A stretch of DNA of 16,634 nt. Source: Deltaproteobacteria bacterium RBG_13_52_11. GTDB lineage: Bacteria; Desulfobacterota; B13-G15; RBG-16-54-18. Positions 1 through 7,785 of this stretch are shown here, in pieces; the first letter of the stretch is position 1, and each line of letters opens with the position of its first letter. The translations under genes were made by a program, and so were the position numbers. Location of the stretch: NCBI GenBank assembly GCA_001797745.1, contig MGQF01000087.1:10414-27047 (forward strand). Direction: 5' to 3'. The notes beneath the pieces are model-generated. The model saw only the letters and a program-made list of their open reading frames with translations. It did no database searches and was not told where the DNA came from.

Positions 1-1582
1 GGCGCCGAAAGAGCTCGTACTCCAAGGCCTTAATCCTTTCCTCGGCGCCCAGAACCTTGTCCTCGTAATTCTTGAGCTGGGGGGTAATGAAGCGCTCGGC
101 ATTGGTCAGGGTCTGCTTGCGCATGTAGTCCTCAGGGACCAGTTTCAGGTTGGGGTTGGTAATCTCGATGTAGTAACCGAAGACCTGATTGTATCGCACC
201 TTTAATGAGGAGATCCCGGTGCGCTGGCGCTCCTGCACCTCTAAGCGGGCGATCCACCCCTTGCCGTCTCGGCTGATTCCCCTCAGCTCATCGAGATCCC
301 TGTCATATCCATCCCTGATGATCCCCCCCTCAGTAAGGGTGATGGGTGGGTTTGCGACGATGGCCTCGTCTATCCATCCGGCCACCTCATTGAACTCATC
401 CAAACCTCCCCTGATCTCTTGCAGCAGAGGGGCAGTGACATCCGCCAACGCTTTTTTGATCCTCGGGATCGCCCTCAAGGTAGCCTTCAAGGCCACCATG
501 CCCCTCGGGTTGGCCCTCCCCATGATCACCCTAGCATTGAGCCTCTCCAGGTCATAGACCTCCGCCAAAAGCTCTCTGAGATCGGCCCGCGCCAGGGGTG
601 CCTCCTTGAGATGAGCAACGGCCTCCAGACGACGCTCGATCGCTTCGGCATCAACAAGGGGATAGGAGAGCCAACCTCTGATCCTCCTTCCCCCCATGGC
701 GGTGATCGTCTCGTCCACAATATCTAAGAAGGCACCCCTCTTTCCTCTCCCCCCCAGTGAGGTGAACAGCTCGAGGTTCCTCTGCGTCGCCTCGTCCAAG
801 ATCATGTAATCCTCTATCCGATAGAGAGACAGGGGCTTGATGTGTCCGACATCAGCCTTCTGGGTCTCGTGGGCATAGTGGAGGGCGGCGAGGGCAGCGT
901 GACGGGGTTCATCCGTCACCCATGAGGGGATTAGCTCCGCTATGGGGCCAACAGCAGCCTCGCCTTGAAAAGAGGAATCAGGGAGAGTGTTTACCAGCAT
1001 GGAGGGGAACTCCCTCCTGAGTTCCGCTAGAAACCTCTCTTTCTCCTGCAAACCTTCGGGGATCAAGGCCTCCCGTGGGCTGTTCTTCACCACCTCGCCC
1101 GTCAGGAGATCCTCATCATCTATCCGACACCCCTTGAACTCGCCTGTGGAGAGGTCCAAAAAGACAAGCCCATAACCCCATTCGCCTCGACACAAGCTCA
1201 TCAGAAAGTTGTTCTCCTTCTCCCGGAGATTATCCTCCTCCACTACCATCCCCGGGGTGATCACCTGAGTGACCTCCCGCTCCACCAGCCCCTTTGATGC
1301 CCGGGCATCACCCACCTGTTCGCAGATGGCCACCTTATGCCCCTTCTCGATGAGCTTGGAGATGTACGGTGCCGCAGCATGGTAGGGGATCCCGCACAGG
1401 GGGATCCGCTCCTTTTCCCCTCTCTCCCGAGAAGTGAGAGCAATATCCAAAATCTTGGAAGCGACCTTGGCGTCTTCGAAGAACATCTCATAAAAATCCC
1501 CCATCCGGAAAAAGAGGATACAATCTCGATAATCCCCCTTTATCCGCAGGTACTGCCTCATCACAGGGGTGTAATCATGCAT
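1..1582 (-). CDS. mutS: DNA mismatch repair protein MutS, N-terminal 527 residues (3' part beyond the left edge)
   Basis: MutS binds mispaired or looped bases and recruits the mismatch repair machinery by an ATP-driven clamp mechanism in the cytoplasm. The frame is open from the left edge to 1582. Its N-terminus carries the mismatch-binding domain with the family's Phe-x-Glu motif in GDFYEMF (Phe30 and Glu32), then IPLCGIPYHA and AICEQVGDA typical of domain I, followed by the connector, lever and clamp regions. The ATPase domain with its Walker motifs lies outside the window. I chose ATG at 1582 because a GAGG stands eight bases upstream and the protein then begins MHDYTPVMRQYL, like other MutS N-termini. 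An in-frame GTG at 1624 lacks a clear ribosome site. The gene follows the cytidylyltransferase by 76 bases on the same strand and may be co-transcribed with it. The family assignment is secure. Confidence 0.97.
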   Translation of the reverse strand, partial: MHDYTPVMRQYLRIKGDYRDCILFFRMGDFYEMFFEDAKVASKILDIALTSRERGEKERIPLCGIPYHAAAPYISKLIEKGHKVAICEQVGDARASKGLVEREVTQVITPGMVVEEDNLREKENNFLMSLCRGEWGYGLVFLDLSTGEFKGCRIDDEDLLTGEVVKNSPREALIPEGLQEKERFLAELRREFPSMLVNTLPDSSFQGEAAVGPIAELIPSWVTDEPRHAALAALHYAHETQKADVGHIKPLSLYRIEDYMILDEATQRNLELFTSLGGRGKRGAFLDIVDETITAMGGRRIRGWLSYPLVDAEAIERRLEAVAHLKEAPLARADLRELLAEVYDLERLNARVIMGRANPRGMVALKATLRAIPRIKKALADVTAPLLQEIRGGLDEFNEVAGWIDEAIVANPPITLTEGGIIRDGYDRDLDELRGISRDGKGWIARLEVQERQRTGISSLKVRYNQVFGYYIEITNPNLKLVPEDYMRKQTLTNAERFITPQLKNYEDKVLGAEERIKALEYELFRR

Positions 1583-1658
1583 CCCGATGACCTCATCAAA
1601 CTCCTTCAAAAAGGGTATTTTCACGACAATGTAGCAAAACAGGGGGGCAAAGTAAAGG

Positions 1659-2339
1659 TTACCTGTCTCGCAGGAAGTGTTGCGCCAGTTCCAGATCGAA
1701 AGGATCGGTAATTTTTATATTGCGCGGGTCGCCTTCGAGGACTTTCAGCCGATTGCCCGCCTTCAGCACGAGCCCGGCGTCGTCGCTGGCCTCCCTGATC
1801 CCCGCTGCCAAGGCCTTGCAATGGGCATCCCACAAGGTTTGGAAAGGAAAGGATTGGGGGGTCTGGACCTGATACATCTGTTCCCGCGGTGAGACCCTCA
1901 TGATCTCTCCACCGCGACACTCCACAATGGTGTCCCTGGCCCGTAGGCCGAAGGTCATCCCCTTGTGTCCCTCCCGAACAGCCACCTCAATCATCTCCGC
2001 GGTCACCAGGGGGCGGGCGGCATCATGGACGACGCAGATGTGTGGGGGATCTGCCTTGAGGTATTGCAGGGCCTGCCAGCAGGAAAGCTGCCTGGTCTCA
2101 CCACCAGCGATCACCCCCTGTATTTTATCAAAGACATAAGGTTTAAGGTCCGCAGTACATCGCTTTTTCCACCCTGCGGGCACCACGACCAGGATGGCGT
2201 CGATGGAGGGAGCTTGTTGAAAGGCCGCGATGGTGTGGACGATGATGGGCCTCTCGCCCAAGAGAAGGAACTGTTTGGGGATCTCCCCTTTAAGCCTTGT
2301 ACCCGCACCTCCCCCCAATATAATGGCATAATTCTTCAT
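1659..2339 (-). CDS. ispD: IspD/TarI-family cytidylyltransferase (2-C-methyl-D-erythritol 4-phosphate or alditol-phosphate cytidylyltransferase)
   Basis: This 226-residue protein is a nucleotidyltransferase that would couple CTP to a polyol phosphate. IspD does this with methylerythritol phosphate in the MEP isoprenoid pathway. Visible motifs are the N-terminal CTP loop LGGGAGTRLKGEIPKQF, VHDAARPLV, DTIVE, MYQVQTPQSF and NIKITDPFDL near the C-terminus. Length fits IspD (about 230). Some details lean towards the related TarI (ribitol-5-phosphate) branch: GGGAGTR instead of the usual AAGxGxR, PIIVHT, and R-x-x-MYQ-x-QTPQSF. The substrate is therefore not certain from sequence alone. The start at 2339 is set by the conserved MKNYAIIL beginning. 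No good ribosome site precedes it, but a short upstream frame stops four bases before it, so translational coupling is likely. An in-frame ATG at 2432 would add 31 unconserved residues. mutS lies downstream. Confidence 0.85.
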   Translation of the reverse strand: MKNYAIILGGGAGTRLKGEIPKQFLLLGERPIIVHTIAAFQQAPSIDAILVVVPAGWKKRCTADLKPYVFDKIQGVIAGGETRQLSCWQALQYLKADPPHICVVHDAARPLVTAEMIEVAVREGHKGMTFGLRARDTIVECRGGEIMRVSPREQMYQVQTPQSFPFQTLWDAHCKALAAGIREASDDAGLVLKAGNRLKVLEGDPRNIKITDPFDLELAQHFLRDR

Positions 2340-2343
2340 AAGG

Positions 2344-2574
2344 CTAAAATTCGGATAATCTCTGGGAAAATCTGTTTTGCCACATCGGCGCGCGCCCCGC
2401 CGTGCGGAGGGCACCTTCGTAGTACCAGGCATCCTTCTCCCGCGTCAAGAGGGAAGGGGTGTGAACTTTTAGTAAAAGCCCTTCCTGAACCGGCTCAGGA
2501 ATAGAGAGCGTAACGCCTGGCCGCTCCAGGCAATCCCCCTCCGCCATGAGCGGGTGAAAGAAGATGCCGGTCAT
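2344..2574 (-). pseudogene. Truncated histone-deacetylase-family-like reading frame (N-terminal remnant)
   Basis: A 76-codon frame starts at ATG 2574, with GGAGG/GGTGG upstream, and ends at TAG 2344-2346. Its protein begins MTGIFFHPLMAEGD and continues with LLLKVHTPSLL and WYYEGALRTAG. This order (a TG-hydrophobic-HP start, a VHTP segment, then a YYE-x-AL-x-x-AGG-like segment) resembles the first part of histone deacetylase/acetoin-utilization family proteins. Those are normally about 250-350 residues, so the catalytic His-Asp residues would be missing. After LRTAG the family-like sequence stops in this frame. In the next frame GARRC follows, which would suit the family better, so a one-base shift plus a large deletion is possible. 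The frame ends four bases before the ispD start and may now act as a coupled leader. The family link is my reading of short motifs. An alternative is an unrelated small protein. Confidence 0.5.
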
Positions 2575-2615
2575 CTTTTTTTCCACCCTCCAACAAAGAT
2601 CTCGAAGCGTATCTG

Positions 2616-2633
2616 TCGATACTCTGGTATCGA
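2616..2633. repeat. Perfect inverted repeat, 7-bp arms, 4-base loop
   Basis: TCGATAC and GTATCGA flank TCTG. The repeat lies in the gap between the glycosyltransferase stop and the deacetylase-like remnant, about 40 bases before the remnant's start. No T-tract follows on either side, so it is more like an operator or RNA hairpin in the leader than an intrinsic terminator. The rest of 2575-2747 shows no gene that I can support. Confidence 0.4.
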
Positions 2634-2747
2634 TGATTACGTCCTAGCCACTGGGTCAAGATCGCCGAAAGGCCATTTCGCAGAAACAGTCTACATCTTT
2701 TTTGTTATGGGAGAAAGAAGATAATGAATCAAGGAGGAAGTGGGGCA

Positions 2748-3572
2748 TCACAGGGGGTATCGCTCCAAGAGCTCTTGACAATCCTTCACCTCCGCTTCCT
2801 TCCCCCTCTTGATATAACCGCTGATGAGGACGCGCAATTTTCGGTGGAACGCCTGGATGGTGAGATCCCGCATCTGAGGGGCCAGAACTCCCAGCTCTAG
2901 TATCTTCAGCAGCGCAATCACCCTGTATCGGTCATTCCCCCACCCTAGCTGGGAGAGTTGATCGGGGTGCCCTCCCCTCTTGACGATCAGCCTCTGGGGG
3001 ATAAAGAAGACGGGGAAGCGTGATGCCACCCGCAACCACAGGTCGTAGTCCTCACACACAGGGAGTTGGGGATCAAAGGCCCCGACCTGCTCGAAGAGAC
3101 CTCGATGCATGAGGGCCGAGGATGGACTGATGATACAGAGGGGGAGACAGTGAGGATAGATCCACCCCGAATATTTGGCGTGTTTCTTTTTGGGATTGAC
3201 GTACACCCCGCGCCTGATCCAGATCTCATCGGTATAGCAGATCTGAGCCTCAGGGTGCTCGTCCATAAAGGCGACCTGTATCTGGAGTTTTTTCGGCAAC
3301 CAGAGGTCATCGGAATCAAGGAAGGCGACGAACTCCCCTTGGGCGAATTCGAGGCCTCGGTTGCGGGCTGTACTGACCCCTTGGTTTGCCTGATACGAAT
3401 AACGCAATTGCTTGCCATACTGCTTGAGGGCCTCACCTGTGCCATCAGACGAACCATCATCCACCACGATCAACTCATAATCCCCATAGGTCTGGGAGAG
3501 AACGGAGTCCACCGCCTCCAGCACAAACGCCTTCCTGTTATAGGTAGGGATGATGGCCGATACCCGGGGCAT
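2748..3572 (-). CDS. Family 2 glycosyltransferase
   Basis: This 274-residue cytoplasmic protein has a GT-A fold signature and should transfer a sugar from a nucleotide-sugar donor onto a cell-surface glycan or lipid acceptor. The sequence shows SAIIPTYNR at residues 5-13, VVDDGSSDGT at 36-45 (donor binding), NQGVSTARNRG at 63-73, the metal-binding DSDD at 86-89, and CEDYDLWLR at 173-181, where the Glu-Asp pair is the usual site of the catalytic base. No membrane segment is evident. The start ATG at 3572 has only a weak AGAG upstream. It follows the deaminase-like gene by 91 bases on the same strand. No other polysaccharide genes are near, so the acceptor and pathway cannot be told from context. 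Confidence 0.92.
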   Translation of the reverse strand: MPRVSAIIPTYNRKAFVLEAVDSVLSQTYGDYELIVVDDGSSDGTGEALKQYGKQLRYSYQANQGVSTARNRGLEFAQGEFVAFLDSDDLWLPKKLQIQVAFMDEHPEAQICYTDEIWIRRGVYVNPKKKHAKYSGWIYPHCLPLCIISPSSALMHRGLFEQVGAFDPQLPVCEDYDLWLRVASRFPVFFIPQRLIVKRGGHPDQLSQLGWGNDRYRVIALLKILELGVLAPQMRDLTIQAFHRKLRVLISGYIKRGKEAEVKDCQELLERYPL

Positions 3573-3663
3573 ATCGCTCTTTTATGTTGCGCCGCTTCTT
3601 ATGGTACGGTTAGAAAAGGAAAGCTGTCCGCTCGACCTCGCTTCTTTCGATTTGCTGTCCGGA

Positions 3664-5424
3664 TCATGAGATGATGAGGTCCACAAACTCCCGCTTGCGG
3701 ATATCGACGAGGCCCCGATCGGTCAGCCGCAGATACGGAAGGCCGGTAAAGGGCAAGGTCTGCAAGGTGAGAAAGGGACGGGGGACGCAACCGAGGGCCC
3801 TACACGCCTCCTCCACCTCGGTTACATGCTGGGCAACCCCCTCCAACGGCATATCGGAGACAACGCCACAGATGGGCATGGGCAGCTCAGCCACCACCCG
3901 TTCACCCATCACCACAATGATCCCCCCCTGATGCTCAAGGAGGCGGTTCACGGCGAAGGCCATCTCCTGATCCGTTGCCCCTATAACCAAGATATTGCTT
4001 GTATCCCAGATAAGACTGATCGCCACTGCCCCCTCCCTGATGCCTAGACCGTGCACAAACCCCATGGCATGCTGAGGCCGTCGGTCGCGCTTGGAAATGT
4101 GGGCCATCTTCAGGATTCCTCTTTCCGGATCGGCAATGAGACTCCCCTGTCGCACCCCCAATTCAACCCGCATCTCCTGGGTGATGGTCTCGTTGACGAT
4201 ATCAACTACCCTTACGAGGGCTCTGTCTTTTGAATGCGGGATTCGGAAATTCTCCTCCTGCACACCCTCCAGGGCGAAGGTGTGGTAGGCAGGTTCTGGG
4301 TAGCGGTAGCGAGGCAGATCTGCGACCAATCTCCCCTCTTCGGCCACCACCACCCCATCCTTGATCACCGTTGCCACCGCCACACCCCTCAGATCAGAAA
4401 GAAGGAGGAGGTCAGCGATCTTCCCTGGTGCTATCCCCCCCAACTCCCTCAAGCCGAAGTAATCAGCGGGGTTGATGGTGACCATCTGGATAGCGACGAC
4501 TGGATCAAAACCCGAAGCAATGGCCCGCCGCACCAACTCATCCATGCACCCCTGGTGGATCAACATCTGGGGATCAGCCCAATCGGTGCAGAGCATCACC
4601 CCCCTCAGGTCCACTCCCAGGTCTTTGATGGCGGAGATAGCCCCCAACTCCCTCCTGACAGAACCCTCCCTGATCATCACCCGCATCCCCAAGCGCAACC
4701 GTTCCAGGGCCTCCTCTGGGGTGGTGGACTCATGGCACGACGATGTCCCCGCAGCGCCATAGGCTATTAACTTCTCCCCGCGTGCACCCGCAGCATGACC
4801 CTCCCTGGTCTTCCCCAACTCCTGCGCCATAGCGTACCTCGCCATGGCCCTCTCATCCCCGTCTAAGACCAGCGGCCAATAGGTCTCCCCTACCCCAAGG
4901 ACAAAATCCTCTCTAATCAACGCCTGAAAGTCTTCCAATGAGAAACCCATGCTGGTCTCAAATGCAGGAAGGGGGGGGACCATGGAGGGGGTCAAAATGA
5001 ATATTCGCAGCGGCAGATCACGAGAATCCTCGATGAACCAGTCAACCCCGTCCCTGCCAGCGGCGTTGGCGAGCATGGCCGACTCTGAAACGGCCGTGGT
5101 ATTCCCATGAGGGACAGCATAGCGGGCGTACTCAGCACACTGTACGATGCTGTCCAGATGAGTATGCGGATCGATGAACCCAGGGGTGATATACATCCCC
5201 CGGGCATCGATGACGTGGGTACCATCCCCGATGAGGCAACGGAGATCATCGCCCATGGAGACGATCTTTGTACCTTTGATACCCACGGAGCAGTTCTCCT
5301 GTATCTCTCCTGTGTAGACGTTGACCAGAGCCCCATTGAGGATAACCAGATCGGCCTTCTCTTCCCCCAGGGCGGTCCTTATGAGACGTCTTATCTCTTG
5401 AGCTCCTTCCTTGCTCCCCTTCAC
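3664..5424 (-). CDS. Adenine-deaminase-like amidohydrolase (Ade family, divergent motifs)
   Basis: A 586-residue protein that aligns end to end with adenine deaminase, the metal-dependent amidohydrolase converting adenine to hypoxanthine plus ammonia. Length matches Ade (about 580-590). It shows the amidohydrolase start PGFIDPHTHLDS (HxH at 87/89), AVPHGNTT, NPADYFGL and GKIADLLLL, and a full Ade-type C-terminal domain with MAFAVNRLLE and ELPMPICGVVSD. Several motifs usual in Ade are changed: DPHE reads SESA, the DHECTT region reads CHESTT, TDDR reads TDWADP, GHLD reads GCMD, and HDSHN reads WDTSN. Substrate is therefore uncertain. I chose GTG at 5424 because GGGAGG precedes it by five bases and Ade-like sequence starts soon after. 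The longer frame to 5574 would overlap the divergent moxR start. It is the first gene of the minus block and faces away from the MoxR/CoxE pair. Confidence 0.85.
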   Translation of the reverse strand: MKGSKEGAQEIRRLIRTALGEEKADLVILNGALVNVYTGEIQENCSVGIKGTKIVSMGDDLRCLIGDGTHVIDARGMYITPGFIDPHTHLDSIVQCAEYARYAVPHGNTTAVSESAMLANAAGRDGVDWFIEDSRDLPLRIFILTPSMVPPLPAFETSMGFSLEDFQALIREDFVLGVGETYWPLVLDGDERAMARYAMAQELGKTREGHAAGARGEKLIAYGAAGTSSCHESTTPEEALERLRLGMRVMIREGSVRRELGAISAIKDLGVDLRGVMLCTDWADPQMLIHQGCMDELVRRAIASGFDPVVAIQMVTINPADYFGLRELGGIAPGKIADLLLLSDLRGVAVATVIKDGVVVAEEGRLVADLPRYRYPEPAYHTFALEGVQEENFRIPHSKDRALVRVVDIVNETITQEMRVELGVRQGSLIADPERGILKMAHISKRDRRPQHAMGFVHGLGIREGAVAISLIWDTSNILVIGATDQEMAFAVNRLLEHQGGIIVVMGERVVAELPMPICGVVSDMPLEGVAQHVTEVEEACRALGCVPRPFLTLQTLPFTGLPYLRLTDRGLVDIRKREFVDLIIS

Positions 5425-5451
5425 GTCGACCTCCCTGTACAGGCATGCAAA

Positions 5452-5471
5452 GAAGCATATTGTATCACTTC
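5452..5471. promoter_or_regulatory. Candidate -10 box and imperfect palindrome for the deaminase-like gene
   Basis: On the minus strand TACAAT (5459-5464) is a good -10 box about 35 bases ahead of the GTG at 5424. I see no convincing -35 at the right distance. The -10 sits inside an imperfect inverted repeat with outer arms GAAG (5452-5455) and CTTC (5468-5471) and inner ATA/TAT, which could be an operator. Evidence is weak. Confidence 0.3.
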
Positions 5472-5502
5472 TGCAGCGAGGGGGAAAGGAAAAGGGCACC
5501 CC

Positions 5503-5531
5503 TTGAATAATAGATAGAGAATGGATATACT
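5503..5531 (+). promoter_or_regulatory. Predicted sigma-70-type promoter for the moxR-coxE pair
   Basis: TTGAAT (5503-5508) and TATACT (5526-5531) are separated by exactly 17 bases, and the start codon at 5566 lies 34 bases beyond the -10. AAGGAG stands seven bases before that ATG. Spacing and position are good. The -35 matches the consensus at four of six bases. Confidence 0.55.
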
Positions 5532-5565
5532 CAATGACACGAGAATCCAGCGAAGGAGTTGAATT

Positions 5566-6417
5566 ATGAATCAAGAAGACGGAATAAGAAGATTTTCCGG
5601 CGCCTCGAAATACGTACTGGACGAGGAACTGGCCGAGATCGTTAATATCTCCATAGCCCTCGAGATGCCCCTCTTACTCAAGGGTGAACCCGGCACAGGC
5701 AAGACCATGCTGGCGCACGCCATTACTGAGTCCCTCAACATGAGGCTCATTGTCCTGAACGTCAAATCGAGCATGAAGCTCATCGAGGCCCTCTACCAGT
5801 ACGATACCCTGACCCGGTTGAACGACAGCCGATTTGGAGATTCTACGAGGGACGTCAGCAATATCGAGGAGTACATCAGGATGGGGAAGATCGGGCAGGC
5901 CTTTGTCTCGGATGAACGGGTCGTGCTCCTCATAGACGAGATCGATAAGGCCGATACCGATTTTCAGGACGATATGCTCGACATCCTCGACCAAATGCAA
6001 TTCGACATTATCGAGATCGATAAGAGCATCAAGGCGAGACACCGGCCCATCGTGGTCATTACGTCCAATGCCAAGAAGGACCTCTCCGATCCCTTCCTGG
6101 GGCGCTGCAACTTCCACCACATCGCCTTTCCTGAGTCGGATATGATGAAGAATATCGTCCGGGTGCATTTCCCCGATATCGATAAGGAACTCCTCAACAG
6201 CGCCGTACAGGCCTTCTACCGCCTCCGGGAGATCAAGGAGATCGAGAAAAAACCCGCTACGAGGGAGCTCATCAACTGGATCAGGGCCCTGCGGGCTGAT
6301 CCGGACTTTCGGGTCAAGGACCTCATCAAGGGTAACATCCCGTACTTGGGGGTACTGTTCAAGAAGAGTCCTGATTATTTCATGGCCCAAAAGGTAGTGG
6401 CCCACTTCAAGGTCTAG
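5566..6417 (+). CDS. MoxR-type AAA+ ATPase
   Basis: A 283-residue cytoplasmic AAA+ ATPase of the MoxR/CoxD kind. These proteins act as chaperones with a VWA partner to insert or activate metal cofactors and assemble enzyme complexes. Walker A is GEPGTGKT at residues 40-47, Walker B is LLIDEID at 121-127, the sensor-1 Asn is in VITSNAK at 164-170, and the likely arginine finger is Arg180 in DPFLGRC. Downstream is the small helical lid domain. Length is typical for the family (about 280-330). ATG 5566 has AAGGAG seven bases upstream. The CoxE-type gene follows after 15 bases, which is the standard pairing and supports a joint function. The client enzyme is not in the window, so the target is unknown. 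Confidence 0.93.
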   Translation: MNQEDGIRRFSGASKYVLDEELAEIVNISIALEMPLLLKGEPGTGKTMLAHAITESLNMRLIVLNVKSSMKLIEALYQYDTLTRLNDSRFGDSTRDVSNIEEYIRMGKIGQAFVSDERVVLLIDEIDKADTDFQDDMLDILDQMQFDIIEIDKSIKARHRPIVVITSNAKKDLSDPFLGRCNFHHIAFPESDMMKNIVRVHFPDIDKELLNSAVQAFYRLREIKEIEKKPATRELINWIRALRADPDFRVKDLIKGNIPYLGVLFKKSPDYFMAQKVVAHFKV

Positions 6418-6432
6418 AGGTAGGCAGCAAGG

Positions 6433-7632
6433 ATGTTCGTCGATTTTTTCTATACCCTTCGCAAGGTGGGGATACCAATCACCCCGACCGCCTTCCTGCG
6501 GCTGCACAAAGCCTTGAACATGGGGCTCATCAACTCCGTCGATGATCTTTACACCGCGGCCCGCTCCATCCTTGTGAAGAGCGAGAGGTACTTCGATCTC
6601 TACGACCAGGTCTTTGCCCATCAGTTTCAGGGCGTTGAGCTCAAGGAACCGGATGAACAAGAACTGTCGGAGATAGCCCGGGCCCTCCTGGACGAGTGGT
6701 TAAAGGACCCCCGCCTCCTAGCCGACACCCTCGGCATCGATGAGTCTGAGCTTGGAAAATTAAGCCCGGAGGAGCTCATCAAGTACTTTCTCGAGCGACT
6801 CAAAGAACAAACCGAGGCCCACCATGGGGGAAAAAAGTGGATCGGCACCGGCGGGACCTCACCGGTGGGGCACTCCGGATACCACCCAGGCGGTATGAGG
6901 GTTGGGGGAATATCCAGGAATAAGTCTGCCGTCAAAGTGGCCATGGAAAGAAGATATCGGGACTACTCCCAGGAGGCCCCCCTGACCCAGTCCCAGATGG
7001 GTGAGGCCCTGAAGCGGCTGAGACATATGGTGCCTGTTGGCCCCAAGGACAAGGTCAACATAGACAAGACCATCTACCAGACCGTCAAGAATGCCGGTGA
7101 GATAGAGCTCGTCTTCGGTCGAAGACTCAAAGATCGCCTGAACGTCATCCTGACCATCGACAACGGCGGATGGTCCATGGAGCCCTACGTCACTGTGGTG
7201 CAAACCCTCTTTAATTACGCCCGATCCCAGTTCAAGGATCTCAAAAACTTCTACTTTCATAACACGATCTATAAATATCTCTGGGAGGACCCACACCGGC
7301 ATAACAAACCTTATCCTATTGACGAACTGGTTCGGTTTGATCCGGAAACGAGGTTTGTCATCGTCGGCGATGCCAGTATGGCCCCCTTTGAACTCATGTC
7401 CCAGAATGGCTCCATCTATTTTGGAGAGCGAGAACTGTCAGGGAAACCGAGTGTTGAGCGCCTGCGGTTCATAGCCAAGAACTTCCCCCACTCCGTCTGG
7501 TTAAATCCCGTGCCCGCTTATGAGTGGAAATATACGTACACCATTGGAGTCGTCCGGGAGATCTTTCCTATGTTTGAGTTGACCATCGATGGGCTGGAAA
7601 AGGCGGTCAACCATATGATGCGCAAGAATTGA
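6433..7632 (+). CDS. CoxE-type VWA domain protein, partner of the MoxR ATPase
   Basis: This 399-residue protein has a helical N-terminal part (residues 1-125), a Gly/His-rich linker at 130-160, and a C-terminal von Willebrand A domain of the CoxE kind from about 235. Such proteins bind clients or metal cofactors and work with a MoxR ATPase, as CoxD/CoxE do in CO dehydrogenase maturation. The metal-ion adhesion motif normally reads D-x-S-x-S. Here the strand ends ILTIDNGGWS (Asp243, Gly245, Ser248), so the first Ser is replaced by Gly and the loop looks longer. A later strand has FVIVGDASM with Asp313, in keeping with the last acidic site. No signal peptide or membrane span is seen. The gene follows moxR by 15 bases and is most likely co-transcribed. 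AAGG precedes its ATG. The client is unknown. Confidence 0.85.
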   Translation: MFVDFFYTLRKVGIPITPTAFLRLHKALNMGLINSVDDLYTAARSILVKSERYFDLYDQVFAHQFQGVELKEPDEQELSEIARALLDEWLKDPRLLADTLGIDESELGKLSPEELIKYFLERLKEQTEAHHGGKKWIGTGGTSPVGHSGYHPGGMRVGGISRNKSAVKVAMERRYRDYSQEAPLTQSQMGEALKRLRHMVPVGPKDKVNIDKTIYQTVKNAGEIELVFGRRLKDRLNVILTIDNGGWSMEPYVTVVQTLFNYARSQFKDLKNFYFHNTIYKYLWEDPHRHNKPYPIDELVRFDPETRFVIVGDASMAPFELMSQNGSIYFGERELSGKPSVERLRFIAKNFPHSVWLNPVPAYEWKYTYTIGVVREIFPMFELTIDGLEKAVNHMMRKN

Positions 7633-7785
7633 TAGAAGCCTCCCTCAGCCATCAAACCAGACCACCATTCCCCCTATGCAATTCTAACAGCCCCGTTCAA
7701 CTCCCCCCTTGCTTTGCGAATCAAGAAAATATAAGCTTTGTGACTGCTCCTTCGTGTAAGGATTGGCATAATACGGTGCGGTAGT

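Noticed and set aside
3066..3674. 202-codon plus-strand frame antisense to the glycosyltransferase
   Set aside because: Shadow of a clear GT2 gene. Its protein shows no family motif.
5425..5574. Longer start (ATG 5574) for the deaminase-like protein
   Set aside because: It would overlap the divergent moxR start and both candidate promoters, and the added 50 residues do not look like the family. GTG 5424 has a strong ribosome site.
5674..6660. 328-codon frame antisense to moxR and coxE
   Set aside because: It is the shadow of two well-supported genes, with no recognisable domain and no ribosome site that I can argue for.
7633..7785. Terminator between convergent coxE and the phosphoesterase
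   Set aside because: The only stem seen, TCCTT/AAGGA near 7748-7762, is short and has no T-tract, so I do not list it.
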